This document shows positions 1-7,870 of a stretch of 26,355 nucleotides of DNA, in pieces. The position numbers were made by a program, and so were the translations under genes. Numbering within the stretch: the first letter of the stretch is position 1; each line of letters starts with the position of its first letter. Source of the stretch: Minisyncoccota bacterium (GTDB taxonomy: Bacteria > Patescibacteriota > Minisyncoccia > UBA6257 > 1-14-0-10-40-38); contig SIBX01000004.1 of the NCBI GenBank assembly GCA_009694925.1, forward strand, positions 1 through 26,355. The letters run 5' to 3'. A model generated the notes under the pieces. The model worked only from the letters and a program-made list of their open reading frames with translations, had not been told where the DNA came from and did no database searches.

Positions 1-60
1 TCAAAAGAATTTACGACGAAACAAAAAGAAGGCCAAATTATATTATTAAAAAGACAATAA
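1..60 (+). CDS. C-terminal end of an upstream gene, partial
   Basis: The window opens inside an open frame that ends at a TAA 18 bases before the next gene. Only 19 residues are visible (Lys/Gln-rich, ending ILLKRQ), too few to name a family. The tight spacing to the methyltransferase on the same strand suggests they may be co-transcribed. That these bases are coding is inferred from frame and spacing only. Confidence 0.4.
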   Translation, partial: SKEFTTKQKEGQIILLKRQ

Positions 61-78
61 ATAACGATAAATAAAAGC

Positions 79-846
79 GTGAAAAAAGAAATTATTTTCT
101 TATCTCAACCCCAAAAAGTTAATATGGGAGATGATTGGTTTGAAATTGCGAACGGAGATCATTTTTGGATCAAGCGAAGATTTTCTGTTTTTAAAAAGAT
201 ATATAAAAGATATATAAAATCCAATCATTTAATAGGCGAGATTGGTTGTGGTTCTGGAATTTTTCAAAAACAATACGAAGATTTTTATGATTCAAAAATA
301 GACGGCTTCGATTTAAATATTAAAGCATTAGAAAATAGTTGCGTAGAAAAGAGTAGTATTTTTTGTTATGACATTTCAGAAAGAAGAGGGGATTTAAAAA
401 ATAAATACGATATTTTAATTCTTTTTGATGTTATAGAACATATAGAAAACGATGAAAAATTTATCGATGACGTAAAATTTCATCTTAAAAAAAATGGAAA
501 AATAATTATCAATGTTCCTGCTAATCAGTGGCTTTTTAGCGATTACGATAGGGTTGTAGGTCATATGAGACGCTATGATAAAAAAGATTTTTATCATATA
601 GAAAAAAAATGTAATCTCAAATTAATTACGTGGACATATTGGGGCGCATTTTTTGTTCCCATTATTATCCTAAGAAAAATTTTACTTAAAAGAAAAAAAG
701 ACGCCTCAGAGATAATTCAAAACGGCTTCAATCCTAAAAATAAATTTTTAAATAAAATTATGTCTTTTATTGGAAATATTGAATTTATTCCACAACACCT
801 ACTGGGATCATCTTTAATGTGCATTTTTGAAAAATCTGATTTGTAA
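79..846 (+). CDS. SAM-dependent class I methyltransferase
   Basis: This 255-residue protein has the class I methyltransferase Rossmann pattern. Motif I is GEIGCGSG around residues 53-60, an acidic DGFDLN lies in the second strand, and the DVIEHIEND segment matches the post-motif II region of Methyltransf_11/12-type enzymes. A VPANQWLFSDYDRVVGHMRRY stretch follows, typical of the subfamily found beside sugar- or lipid-modifying genes. The hydrophobic stretch near residue 195 (FFVPIIILRKILL) may be a membrane-contacting helix. The substrate cannot be read from the sequence. The start is a GTG without a clear Shine-Dalgarno; an in-frame ATG at 124 (MGDDWF) is an alternative. The gene ends just before the first GC-rich island, and its stop codon lies in a candidate promoter for it. 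Confidence 0.82.
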   Translation: MKKEIIFLSQPQKVNMGDDWFEIANGDHFWIKRRFSVFKKIYKRYIKSNHLIGEIGCGSGIFQKQYEDFYDSKIDGFDLNIKALENSCVEKSSIFCYDISERRGDLKNKYDILILFDVIEHIENDEKFIDDVKFHLKKNGKIIINVPANQWLFSDYDRVVGHMRRYDKKDFYHIEKKCNLKLITWTYWGAFFVPIIILRKILLKRKKDASEIIQNGFNPKNKFLNKIMSFIGNIEFIPQHLLGSSLMCIFEKSDL

Positions 847-871
847 ATTACGTAATATCGATTATATTTAT
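844..871 (+). promoter_or_regulatory. Possible promoter for the radical SAM island
   Basis: TTGTAA overlaps the end of the methyltransferase gene and is followed after 16 bases by TATATT, a moderate match to sigma-70 -35 and -10 elements. Downstream, before the gene, are a short GCCC/GGGC hairpin near 940-953 and a GTTTT/AAAAC inverted repeat near 908-926. The roughly 105-base leader is longer than elsewhere in the window. Weak evidence. Confidence 0.25.
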
Positions 872-977
872 TTACAGCACCTTAAATAGTCAAAATATTG
901 TAAGAGCGTTTTAGTTTCTCAAAACACATCAAATTTTTGCCCTATGGGCAGAGATTCTAATAACCAAGGAGATTCGC

Positions 978-2522
978 ATGGAGTCCACTGCTTCGACGGC
1001 AGAGCTTCGCGTGAAGCTCCCAGTCGTCTGTACCATTACTCCTCCTTCTCCGTTCTTGGAGGATGAGCGAGTATTTGTTTCCCTCGGCATTCTTCGTGTT
1101 GCCGCAGTCTTGAGAAAGAATGGTTATGGTGTTGAGCAGGTTGATCTCTCCGGTATCGGAAACTATCTCGAAGCCATAAGGGATCATGCCCTTGTCTCCG
1201 AGGCCACCTATTTCGGAATCACTGCCACAACTCCGCAACTTCCCTTTGCGGTTGAAATCGCGAAAGAGATCAAGCGAGTACGGCCTAAGGCAAAGATCAT
1301 TCTTGGCGGTCCTCACATCACGCTCGTCAGCGCCGCCATTAAAGACCAGAAGAGGCGAGGCATTCCTGGCCGTGCAATGAAGGAGATGGAAGCCCTAAGG
1401 CAAGAGTTCGACATCCTTGTCGCCGGAGACGGTGAAAAGGCAATACTCGTTGCTCTAAAGGGCAATGCATCATTCATCGATGCCGATGATCCAAAGTCTC
1501 CTCTCTTTCTGACTTCGTCGGAACTTGACGGGCTTCCGCTTCCCGCCAGAGATCTTGTTGAGTTGGACAGTTATCACTATTTAATCGACGGTATTCGTGC
1601 CACCTCGCTCATTGCCCAGCTTGGCTGTCCTTTCCCGTGCAGGTTTTGCGGCGGGAGAGATTCGTACATGCTGCGCAGAGTCCGTACGCGAAGCGCAGAC
1701 AGCATCATCTTTGAGCTGAAGCACCTCTACGTAACATACGGCATTACTGCCTTCATGTTCTACGACGATGAGCTGAACGTCAACAGGGAAATGGTTGGTC
1801 TGATGCGTCGCATTCGCGCTCTCCAAGACGAGCTCGGAGTTGAATTCCGCCTGCGGGGATTCATCAAGGCCGAACTGTTCACGGACGAGCAAGCAGAAGC
1901 AATGTATGCCGCCGGCTTCCGCTGGATTCTCGTCGGATTTGAGTCTGGCTCGCCAAGGATTCTAAAGAACATCCAGAAGAAGGCAACTCGCGAAGACAAT
2001 ACTCGATGTATGCAGATTGCCCACGCTCATAGTCTTAAGGTGAAGGCCTTAATTTCATTCGGCCACCCCGGTGAAACCCCGCACACGCTGCGCGAAACCG
2101 AGAACTGGCTCCTGGACTCGGACGTCAGGCCGGATGACTTTGATATCGCCATCATCACTTGTTATCCAGGCGCGCCTTACTACGATCAGGCCATCTTGGA
2201 TCCATTAAGGAAAGTCTGGGTCTATACCTGCGCTGAAAATGGCGATCGTCTGTATCAGCTGGACGTGAACTTTACTCAAGAGTCTGCCTTCTACAAGGGC
2301 AGGATCTTGGGTGGTTACAATTCCTTCGTCTATACCGATGGGTTGTCTCCAGGAGATCTTGTTGCCGAACGAGACAGAGTTGAAAGGAATGTCCGGTGCA
2401 TGCTGGGAATTCCATTTAGCAATTCGGCTGCGGCTCAAAACTACGAGCACTCCATGGGCATGGGACTCCCGCCGTCGATTCTAAGGCGAGAGGCCGCTCG
2501 AGTTGTTGAATCGGTGATCTGA
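978..2522 (+). CDS. B12-binding radical SAM protein
   Basis: A 514-residue protein with the two-domain plan of cobalamin-dependent radical SAM enzymes. An N-terminal B12-binding-like Rossmann domain (about residues 20-125) includes ILGGPH. The radical SAM core begins near 205 and has Cys217, Cys221 and Cys224 in CPFPCRFC (CX3CX2C), which would bind the 4Fe-4S cluster and SAM. The core continues with YDDELN, WILVGFESGS and SFGHPGET, all typical of the BchE/P-methylase-like class. The N-terminal domain lacks an obvious DXHXXG lower-ligand motif, so cobalamin may bind base-off or weakly. The substrate is unknown. The ATG is set by AAGGAG (966-971) six bases upstream. The gene is plainly more GC-rich than its neighbours, stops with TGA (no native gene here does) and has its own terminator: signs of transfer. 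Confidence 0.88.
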   Translation: MESTASTAELRVKLPVVCTITPPSPFLEDERVFVSLGILRVAAVLRKNGYGVEQVDLSGIGNYLEAIRDHALVSEATYFGITATTPQLPFAVEIAKEIKRVRPKAKIILGGPHITLVSAAIKDQKRRGIPGRAMKEMEALRQEFDILVAGDGEKAILVALKGNASFIDADDPKSPLFLTSSELDGLPLPARDLVELDSYHYLIDGIRATSLIAQLGCPFPCRFCGGRDSYMLRRVRTRSADSIIFELKHLYVTYGITAFMFYDDELNVNREMVGLMRRIRALQDELGVEFRLRGFIKAELFTDEQAEAMYAAGFRWILVGFESGSPRILKNIQKKATREDNTRCMQIAHAHSLKVKALISFGHPGETPHTLRETENWLLDSDVRPDDFDIAIITCYPGAPYYDQAILDPLRKVWVYTCAENGDRLYQLDVNFTQESAFYKGRILGGYNSFVYTDGLSPGDLVAERDRVERNVRCMLGIPFSNSAAAQNYEHSMGMGLPPSILRREAARVVESVI

Positions 2523-2567
2523 ACCATTCGGCGCGTTTGATATCAGTCGAGTTCATAATGAAAACGA

Positions 2568-2615
2568 GAGCCTCGCCTACCCGGCACTACGGGAAGGCGA
2601 GGCTCTTTATTTTAT
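2568..2615 (+). terminator. Rho-independent terminator of the radical SAM gene
   Basis: An 11-bp stem GAGCCTCGCCT/AGGCGAGGCTC continues past one mismatch with CCCG/CGGG around the loop, and is followed by TTTATTTTAT. It lies 45 bases after the stop codon. Confidence 0.9.
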
Positions 2616-2621
2616 ATCTCT

Positions 2622-2639
2622 GCTATTTACAAAAAAATA
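2622..2639 (+). repeat. 18-bp direct repeat, copy 1
   Basis: GCTATTTACAAAAAAATA occurs here and again, identical, at 3846-3863. The two copies bracket the decayed galU-like and phosphodiesterase-like genes. The repeat is AT-rich, so chance is possible, but 18 exact bases is longer than expected. Confidence 0.5.
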
Positions 2640-2676
2640 CAAATAATGTATTTTAAATATCAGTTCTTCATTTCTA

Positions 2677-3247
2677 GGATATAAAAAGACAAGGAGATGG
2701 ACAGGCTATTTATGAGGCTCGTAATTTATTAAAAAACAATACAGTTTTTGCTGTGACTATGGGTGATATGATTGCTCTTCCGGGAAAATCTTTATTAAAA
2801 GAATTGTGCACAACTTTTAAATCCCTGAAAGCTCCCGTTATATCTCTTTCTCAAATCGAGCCCAAAGAAGCAGATAAATATGGAATTATAAAACCAGGCA
2901 AAACAGTAGATAAAAATTATTACGAAGTGCTTTCTATAGTTGAAAAACCAAAAATATCAGAAGCGCCAAGCACTTTCGCCATGACTGGAAAATACATCTT
3001 AAGTAAAGAAATTTTCCCCTACCTCAAAATATTATTAGATAAGGCAGTTGAAAAAGAAGAAGTGCGACTTTCAGTTGCCCTAAACATGTATGCTCAGGAG
3101 CATAAATTATTTGGAGTCAAATGTATTCATCAATATTATGATTCGGGTAATAAAATAGATTTGTTTAAAACAGAAATAGTCTTTTCTTCTTCTCATTATG
3201 AATTAGGGGAAAAAGTTTCTGCTTTTTTAAAAAATTTTAAAAAATAA
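2677..3247 (+). pseudogene. 5'-truncated UTP-glucose-1-phosphate uridylyltransferase (GalU-like) remnant
   Basis: The frame is open from just after a TAG near 2674 and encodes about 189 residues that match the C-terminal two thirds of GalU. It has GDGQAIYEA (family GxGHAvlxA), FAVTMGDM in place of the usual GDD-type segment, YGIIKPG, SIVEKPK, TGKYILSKEIFPYL and YYDSGNKI (family DCGNKLGY). The N-terminal nucleotide-binding loop (GxGTRxLP) is absent and nothing upstream encodes it. An internal GTG at 2753 could start a shorter protein, but it would lack the active-site loop. The acidic DEIQLTDAI segment is altered to EEVRLSVAL. Family membership is clear; the remnant is probably non-functional, and the missing 5' end lies towards the foreign island. 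Confidence 0.75.
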
Positions 3248-3260
3248 AAATTTTCAACAA

Positions 3261-3786
3261 ATGAAACCAATAGAAACTAATGAATACACTCTCTGGCTTG
3301 AGCCTCAAGGCGTAGTTGGAAAAAACTCTCTAGCATAATAGAGAAATGCGCAAAAACTGCTAATACAATTGTTTTTGCTCCGCATCTCACTTTATTGCCA
3401 GGATTGCACGGTCAAGAATCAGAACTCATAAAAAGGACAGAAAAATTGGCTAATATTTTTAAAAATAAAAAAATATTAGTAAAAACAACCGGAGTAGAAA
3501 GCGGTCAAACATATCACAAGTCGTTATTTTTCATTTGCGACAAAACAAGCGATCTCGTTAAATTTAATTTATCTGCTGCAAAATTTTCAATACAAATAGT
3601 AAGGATTACAATCCCCATATAAGTCTGGCTTATGGTCTATCTGATCTTCTTCAAAAAACTAAAATTCTAAAAAAAATAGAAGCTCTTGATTTAGATTCTT
3701 TTATTTTTCCTGCGCTCTCGATCTCGCTGTGGAGCGCCAAAGGAACTCCGGATGAATGGTATAGGGTAAGCCAATGTGCTCTATAA
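3261..3786 (+). pseudogene. Cyclic phosphodiesterase / 2H-phosphoesterase-like gene with two frameshifts
   Basis: Joining three frames gives about 175 residues of a 2H phosphoesterase resembling cyclic nucleotide phosphodiesterases. The start is MKPIETNEYTLWLEP, the first HxT/S motif is in FAPHLTLLPG, and the second is in YNPHISLAYG. The first break is in the A-run at 3320-3325, the second in the AAAATTTT run near 3582-3589. Each is explained by loss of one base, and restoring both gives exactly 176 codons including TAA. The gene starts 13 bases after the galU remnant. Either it is a genuine pseudogene or both breaks are homopolymer errors in the assembly; the damaged gene next door favours real decay. 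Confidence 0.75.
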
Positions 3787-4030
3787 TAATATATTTACTA
3801 TTGGGAATATCTCCTCCAAACTTAAAACTATTCTAGAAAGCGACAGCTATTTACAAAAAAATATTCTTTTATTTTTTTTATGTCAGCGTAATTTATTTTG
3901 CCGTTTTAACCGGCCCAGTTTCTAATGCCAGATACAGATTTCCGGTTTCAGCATTCTTAATTTTCTTTGGAGTTAACGGAGTATTTATAACTATTTCAAA
4001 GGTTAAAAGTAAACACGCCATAAATTAAAT
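3787..4030. other. Intergenic stretch with no convincing gene
   Basis: Nothing here is clearly coding. A 42-codon minus-strand frame (4021 down to 3893) starts with ATG and reads MACLLLTFEIVINTPLTPKK onwards, but it has no recognised family and no ribosome-binding site. The composition resembles the decayed genes upstream, so this may be the eroded end of another lost gene. The second copy of the 18-bp repeat lies at 3846-3863. Confidence 0.5.
3846..3863 (+). repeat. 18-bp direct repeat, copy 2
   Basis: Identical to 2622-2639. Together the copies enclose about 1.2 kb containing the two broken genes. Confidence 0.5.
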
Positions 4031-4061
4031 TTGACATTAAAGCTAAATAGTTTAATATAAT
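4031..4061 (+). promoter_or_regulatory. Candidate sigma-70 promoter of the Cys-rich mini-gene
   Basis: A perfect TTGACA (4031-4036) is followed by TATAAT (4056-4061) at a 19-base spacing; TAATAT at 4053-4058 with a 16-base spacer is an alternative -10. Its position directly upstream of an isolated gene that has its own terminator supports it. Confidence 0.6.
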
Positions 4062-4109
4062 AATAGCACTAATTTATTAAATCAAAACTCAGAAAGGAGG
4101 TGATTTAGG

Positions 4110-4457
4110 GTGGATAAGTTCTTTGTCTGTGTAGTCTGTGGAGCAAGAGATTCTTACGAAAAAGTCTGCTGTGGTTGCTCATTAGAGATCCTGAAAGCAG
4201 GTTCGGGCATAGTCGTTTCCTATTGTTCAAGTTGCCGCTTTTCGTTTGACGCGAAAGAGTCCTTTGGCCCCAACCTTCAAAGGACCTTCTCGTTTTCAGC
4301 CAGTATCGTTAATATTTTGATATTCAGTAATGGTTGTTGTAAGGCAAGATGTCCTTTCTCCAGAACGGTCAACTTGAGAAAAGTCTTGCATCTGAGGCTT
4401 GATAGAGAAAGGTTGGCCTCTCGCTTGAAAGAAGTCGAGCAATTCATCGGTTGGTAA
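4110..4457 (+). CDS. Cys-rich small protein of unknown function (zinc-ribbon-like N-terminus)
   Basis: A 115-residue protein starting at GTG. The start is fixed by AAAGGAGGTGA at 4093-4103, a near-complete anti-16S match six bases upstream and by far the strongest Shine-Dalgarno in the window. The N-terminal half carries CVVCG (Cys7, Cys10), CCGC (20-23) and CSSC (39-42), compatible with one zinc ribbon. A further CCKARC lies near residue 79. The C-terminus is Arg/Leu-rich and helical. I recognise no family. Composition is more GC-balanced than the surrounding genes and the unit has its own promoter and terminator, so it looks like a transferred single-gene unit. Given the strong expression signals it is probably real, but the product is unproven. 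Confidence 0.6.
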   Translation: MDKFFVCVVCGARDSYEKVCCGCSLEILKAGSGIVVSYCSSCRFSFDAKESFGPNLQRTFSFSASIVNILIFSNGCCKARCPFSRTVNLRKVLHLRLDRERLASRLKEVEQFIGW

Positions 4458-4458
4458 T

Positions 4459-4500
4459 CCGCGCCAAAAAGTTTTAACAACTCTGGCGCGGCTTTTTTAT
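4459..4500 (+). terminator. Rho-independent terminator
   Basis: CCGCGCCA pairs with TGGCGCGG across a 17-base AT-rich loop and is followed by CTTTTTTAT. It begins one base after the stop of the Cys-rich gene. Confidence 0.9.
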
Positions 4501-4555
4501 TTCTGGGGACAAAAAAAAGTAATTTTTTTTGTTATAATTAAGTGAAATACTTGAT

Positions 4556-5617
4556 ATGGAAGAAACATTAGAAGCTCAAGAAAAAAGAGGAGTAGACGCT
4601 CCATCGGGCGAGGTTATAAAGCAAGACGAATTGCCAGCAGTACAGGGCGACAGCGTAATAGTTAGTCGTGAAATTTTAGACATAAAAAGAGAAGAATTGC
4701 CAGATCAAGAATTAGCAGTTGTACCAAATATTCGGTCTAATGAATTAACTGCAAAAAAAGAACCATCGGTCGGAGTTTCTACTGAAGAAGCTATAATAGG
4801 CGCAGAGCAGGTAGTATTAGAAAAAGGAGAGCTTGATCTTCACGATCCAGTCGATCAGGCTTTTATAAGAGGCTACAAAGAGCCTACGACCATTAAAATT
4901 GAGGGCGATGTTGAAGTTATAAAAGAAGCACAGGTATATAGAATTCTAGAACCTCACGAAATTGATCCGAAAGATCCGGTAGATAAAGAATTCATTAGAG
5001 ATTTTAAATCTAAGATAGGGCAGGATACCGAGGGCGCAGAGCCTAATGAAAAACCGTTAAGAGTTTTTGCAGAGATAGAACCAGAATCCGAAAGAATTCA
5101 TGATTTGGCAGAGGCAAACCTAAGCATAGAGGAAGTTGCAGATGATAAGCCGAAAAAAACAAGTCTTGGGCAGAGATTTTTAAGCATCTTGAAAACAGGT
5201 GGCGAACTTGGAAAAAATTTATTAGAAAACAGTAGACTTATCGCCGGAGAATTAATAGAAAAAGCAAAACCTAAAGTTGAAGCAGCTATTAATAAAGCAA
5301 GAGACATTGCCGAAGAGGCAGGTCATATTGCTGGTGGTTTAGCCATAAAGGGAGGTGGTGTTTTAAAAGAAAAGGCTGGAGATGTAGCTAATTTTTTAAA
5401 AGAATCTGGTATTGCGCTCAAGGTAGAAATCGGTTCAAATTTAGAGTCGGCCATTTCTTTAGCTACAGATACCTTTGAAAAAATTTCCAATTCCGACGTT
5501 GTTCAAGGAGCCGTTGATAGGATTTCTATCTTTAAAAGTTCAATGGCCGAAGCTTGGGTTGGTTCTAGAGTAGATCAATTTAACGAATTTATAAAACAAG
5601 AAGAGGTTAAGGTTTAA
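4556..5617 (+). CDS. Acidic repeat and helical protein of unknown function, upstream part of an interrupted frame
   Basis: 353 residues, unrecognised. The N-terminal half is acidic and disordered-looking and contains a duplicated motif: LDLHDPVDQAFIRGYKE (about residues 94-110) and IDPKDPVDKEFIRDFKS (about 136-152), consensus DPVDxxFIRxxK. The C-terminal half (about 210-345) is Lys/Ala/Glu-rich with amphipathic heptads, as in LEA-like or coiled-coil helices. A TATAAT at 4533-4538 lies only 17 bases before the ATG and there is no Shine-Dalgarno, so the transcript would be nearly leaderless. The TAA at 5615-5617 is followed, in the same frame and without a further stop, by the coiled-coil gene. 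The two may be one gene of about 703 codons broken by this stop. There is no signal peptide or membrane segment. Confidence 0.7.
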   Translation: MEETLEAQEKRGVDAPSGEVIKQDELPAVQGDSVIVSREILDIKREELPDQELAVVPNIRSNELTAKKEPSVGVSTEEAIIGAEQVVLEKGELDLHDPVDQAFIRGYKEPTTIKIEGDVEVIKEAQVYRILEPHEIDPKDPVDKEFIRDFKSKIGQDTEGAEPNEKPLRVFAEIEPESERIHDLAEANLSIEEVADDKPKKTSLGQRFLSILKTGGELGKNLLENSRLIAGELIEKAKPKVEAAINKARDIAEEAGHIAGGLAIKGGGVLKEKAGDVANFLKESGIALKVEIGSNLESAISLATDTFEKISNSDVVQGAVDRISIFKSSMAEAWVGSRVDQFNEFIKQEEVKV

Positions 5618-5782
5618 GTTATTAAAAATTCTTTAGAATCCAGAGAGGCCAATCTTATAAGGTTACAGGACATATCAAAAAATCTCGGCCTTGAAATAGA
5701 CGACTCTGCTAGAAAAAAACTAAAAGAAGATATTGCAAAAAAATCTGCAGAGCTTAAATCTGAAAACGACAGGATCGACACC

Positions 5783-6667
5783 ATGAAAGCAGTAAATAGA
5801 TTTTACGACATTAGGCGAACCGGCTATTTAGCTAAAATTGAGGAATCAAAAATGAATATAGCTGATAGAATTCAAGCCAAAATAGACATAAATTCAGAAC
5901 ACTCACAAGAATTGCAAACTTCTCTGGACGAATTAAGTTCCAATAAAAAAAGAGTTGAAGGAGAATTAGAAAAATTAACAACTCACTTCAGAGAATTAGA
6001 TAGAATGACCGGAAAAACAGATTCCAGCGGCGCAAGGCGCTCTGCTGTCAGTTTAATGCGTCAAATTGGCCCAAAAATTAACGGATTAGAAGAAGAATTA
6101 ATTTCTTGTAATAAGGATGAAGGTAAAATTTTAAAACGAAAAGCTAAGATAGATGCGAAGTTAGAAAAAAACGACGAACAGTTAGGTGATCTAGGCGTTA
6201 GTCCTAGAGAAAAAAATAAAACAAAAAAAACATCAGAATTTGAAGTTGAAAAAGGTATAGATAAAAGCATTGTTCCGACTCCTTTAAGTAATTTAGAAAA
6301 TACCGTTGGAGAAATGGGTGAGCCCATTAATGGCTATCAATCAAAAAATGAAACCAAAGAAGATCGTCCGGTCTATTTTGAAGACTCATTAGACGAAGGC
6401 GTTCAAGAAAGGCCAATTCCAAAACAAGAAAAAAAAGAAGTCAAAGAAAAAATTAGTATAGAAAAGGCAATAATAACCTGGAATAAGGAATTTCCAGAAT
6501 TTCCTCTAACAGAAGGAAGTTATTATGCCATAAGAAGCACTAAATATAACAGAGATCAAATGCGCAGCGCTGTAACTAATTTAATGAATAAACAACACCC
6601 ATTCAGTCCAAGAATGGTTAAAACCATAGTCAAAACAGGCCTAGATATAATCTATAAAAATAAATAA
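5783..6667 (+). CDS. Coiled-coil protein of unknown function, downstream part of an interrupted frame
   Basis: 294 residues from the first ATG. The first 130 are strongly charged coiled coil, followed by a Lys/Glu-rich linker and a compact C-terminal domain (about 220-294, WNKEFPEFPL through FSPRMVKTIVK) that looks folded. The frame has no stop back to 5618, directly after the TAA of the preceding gene. Those 55 extra codons (SLESREANLIRLQDISKN and onwards) also look like coiled coil, so the true product probably begins upstream of this ATG. There is no ATG in the extension; an ATT at 5621 or read-through of the TAA are the only obvious ways to translate it. Possibly a structural or scaffold protein; the function is unknown. 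Confidence 0.7.
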   Translation: MKAVNRFYDIRRTGYLAKIEESKMNIADRIQAKIDINSEHSQELQTSLDELSSNKKRVEGELEKLTTHFRELDRMTGKTDSSGARRSAVSLMRQIGPKINGLEEELISCNKDEGKILKRKAKIDAKLEKNDEQLGDLGVSPREKNKTKKTSEFEVEKGIDKSIVPTPLSNLENTVGEMGEPINGYQSKNETKEDRPVYFEDSLDEGVQERPIPKQEKKEVKEKISIEKAIITWNKEFPEFPLTEGSYYAIRSTKYNRDQMRSAVTNLMNKQHPFSPRMVKTIVKTGLDIIYKNK

Positions 6668-6672
6668 AAATT

Positions 6673-6921
6673 ATGGCAAAGGATGATTTAAAAAAAGTTC
6701 AGGATATGGAAAAAAAGATTGCCGAAGATTTGCGTAGTGCAGATGCTCTAATTAAAAAATCTGCAGAATTTCGCAACCATCTTCATCGTAAAGTTGAAGA
6801 ATCTGTTGTAAAAAACAACCAAGAAAATAAAGCCATCAACGATGAATTAGAAAAAATTTCCGACGATCTAGATAAAGGATTTTTAGAAGTAGTTCTTAAC
6901 GCTCCTCAGAAAAAAGATTAA
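6673..6921 (+). CDS. Small coiled-coil protein of unknown function
   Basis: 82 residues, almost entirely charged helix with heptad spacing (KKVQDMEKKIAEDLRSADAL and on), with no Cys and no membrane segment. It starts five bases after the coiled-coil gene stop, so it is very likely in the same transcript. There is no Shine-Dalgarno. Its stop overlaps the 3' end of rsmE by four bases on the opposite strand. It may partner the larger coiled-coil protein; that is inference from adjacency and similar composition. Confidence 0.65.
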   Translation: MAKDDLKKVQDMEKKIAEDLRSADALIKKSAEFRNHLHRKVEESVVKNNQENKAINDELEKISDDLDKGFLEVVLNAPQKKD

Positions 6922-7631
6922 ACAAACAATCTATTAGCCAAATAACTAGCCACAGTCACGGCCGTCTCTGCCCTTAAGGTTAATTTTCCCAAAGAAGCTA
7001 TTTTAAATTCATTTCTTAAAGCAAAATTATTTTCATCGTCACTCCATCCGCCCTCGGGTCCGATTAATATATTCATCTTTTCAAAATTAGTATTTTCAAT
7101 ATTATTATTCAAAGTAAAGATATCCTCTCCGCTTTTATCAAAAAACAAAGTCAGCTCATTTTTCTTTGGCAATAAATCTTTAACCGATATAGGTTTATTT
7201 AAAACAGGAATCATTCCTCTTCCAGATTGCTCGCTCGCTTCTTTTATAATTTTCCCAATTCTTTCTGTGTTGATATTTAATTTCACTGTTTTTTCAGTTA
7301 AAAGGGGAGTAATTTCAGAAATTCCACACTCAACCGCCTTCTGCACTGCAACTTCAAAATTCTCTTTCTTTAATATAGCTAAAAATAAATGAGTTTTTGT
7401 TTTGGGCTCATTTCCATTTTCTTTAATATTAATAATCTCGCAAATTACATTTTTTTTATTTATTTCTTTTAAAACAGCACTAGCTTCATTACTATCTCCA
7501 TTATATAGGACGATATTCTCCTCTGATTTCAGCTTTAAAACAGACTTAATCTGATGGATTAAATCTTGATCCTTTATTTCCATTTTCCCAATATTTATTT
7601 TTTCATTCAAATAGAATCGGTGAATTTTCAT
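6918..7631 (-). CDS. rsmE: 16S rRNA (uracil-1498-N3)-methyltransferase RsmE
   Basis: 237 residues, normal length for RsmE. The SPOUT-fold C-terminal domain shows GPEGG at 191-195 followed by WSDDE, and LGKLTLRAETA at 214-224, the two conserved SAM-binding loops of the trefoil knot. The N-terminal PUA-like domain includes the RFYLNE start and LKSEENIVLYNGD. The enzyme methylates N3 of U1498 in helix 44 of 16S rRNA after subunit assembly. It overlaps the convergent small coiled-coil gene by four bases with no terminator hairpin between them, so the transcripts probably interfere. A tRNA gene lies upstream on the same strand. Confidence 0.95.
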   Translation of the reverse strand: MKIHRFYLNEKINIGKMEIKDQDLIHQIKSVLKLKSEENIVLYNGDSNEASAVLKEINKKNVICEIINIKENGNEPKTKTHLFLAILKKENFEVAVQKAVECGISEITPLLTEKTVKLNINTERIGKIIKEASEQSGRGMIPVLNKPISVKDLLPKKNELTLFFDKSGEDIFTLNNNIENTNFEKMNILIGPEGGWSDDENNFALRNEFKIASLGKLTLRAETAVTVASYLANRLFV

Positions 7632-7675
7632 GCAAAAATTTTATGAATTAGATGCCTTAATTTTATTTAAAAATG

Positions 7676-7746
7676 TGCTTCCACAAGGAATCGGACCTTG
7701 GTCAACTGCTTAAAAGGCAGCTGCTCTACCATTGAGCTATGGAAGC
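7676..7746 (-). tRNA. tRNA-Lys (anticodon UUU)
   Basis: The minus strand folds as a full cloverleaf of 71 bases. Acceptor GCTTCCA/TGGAAGC, D-arm GCTC..GAGC, anticodon stem GCTGC/GCAGT with loop CTTTTAA giving anticodon TTT, a four-base variable loop, T-arm CAAGG/CCTTG with loop TCCGATT, and discriminator A. The 3' CCA is not encoded. This tRNA is a substrate for MnmA-dependent 2-thiolation of U34; mnmA is in the same window. Confidence 0.95.
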
Positions 7747-7870
7747 AACGATACAAAATATTCTAGCAAAATTAAGCAAAAAAGCAATAATTCAATATAT
7801 TCATTGATTTTTTAAATTCTTTCACTTAAACTACTCATATTAGTTTATAATTCAATATTTAAAGCAGTCT

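Noticed and set aside
957..1316. A 119-codon open frame on the minus strand inside the radical SAM gene
   Set aside because: It lies antisense to a well-supported gene with all family motifs, has no family resemblance and no ribosome-binding site. GC-rich genes commonly produce such shadow frames.
3893..4021. 42-codon minus-strand frame as a gene
   Set aside because: Short, unrecognised, no ribosome-binding site, and it lies in a decayed region; listed only as possible eroded sequence.
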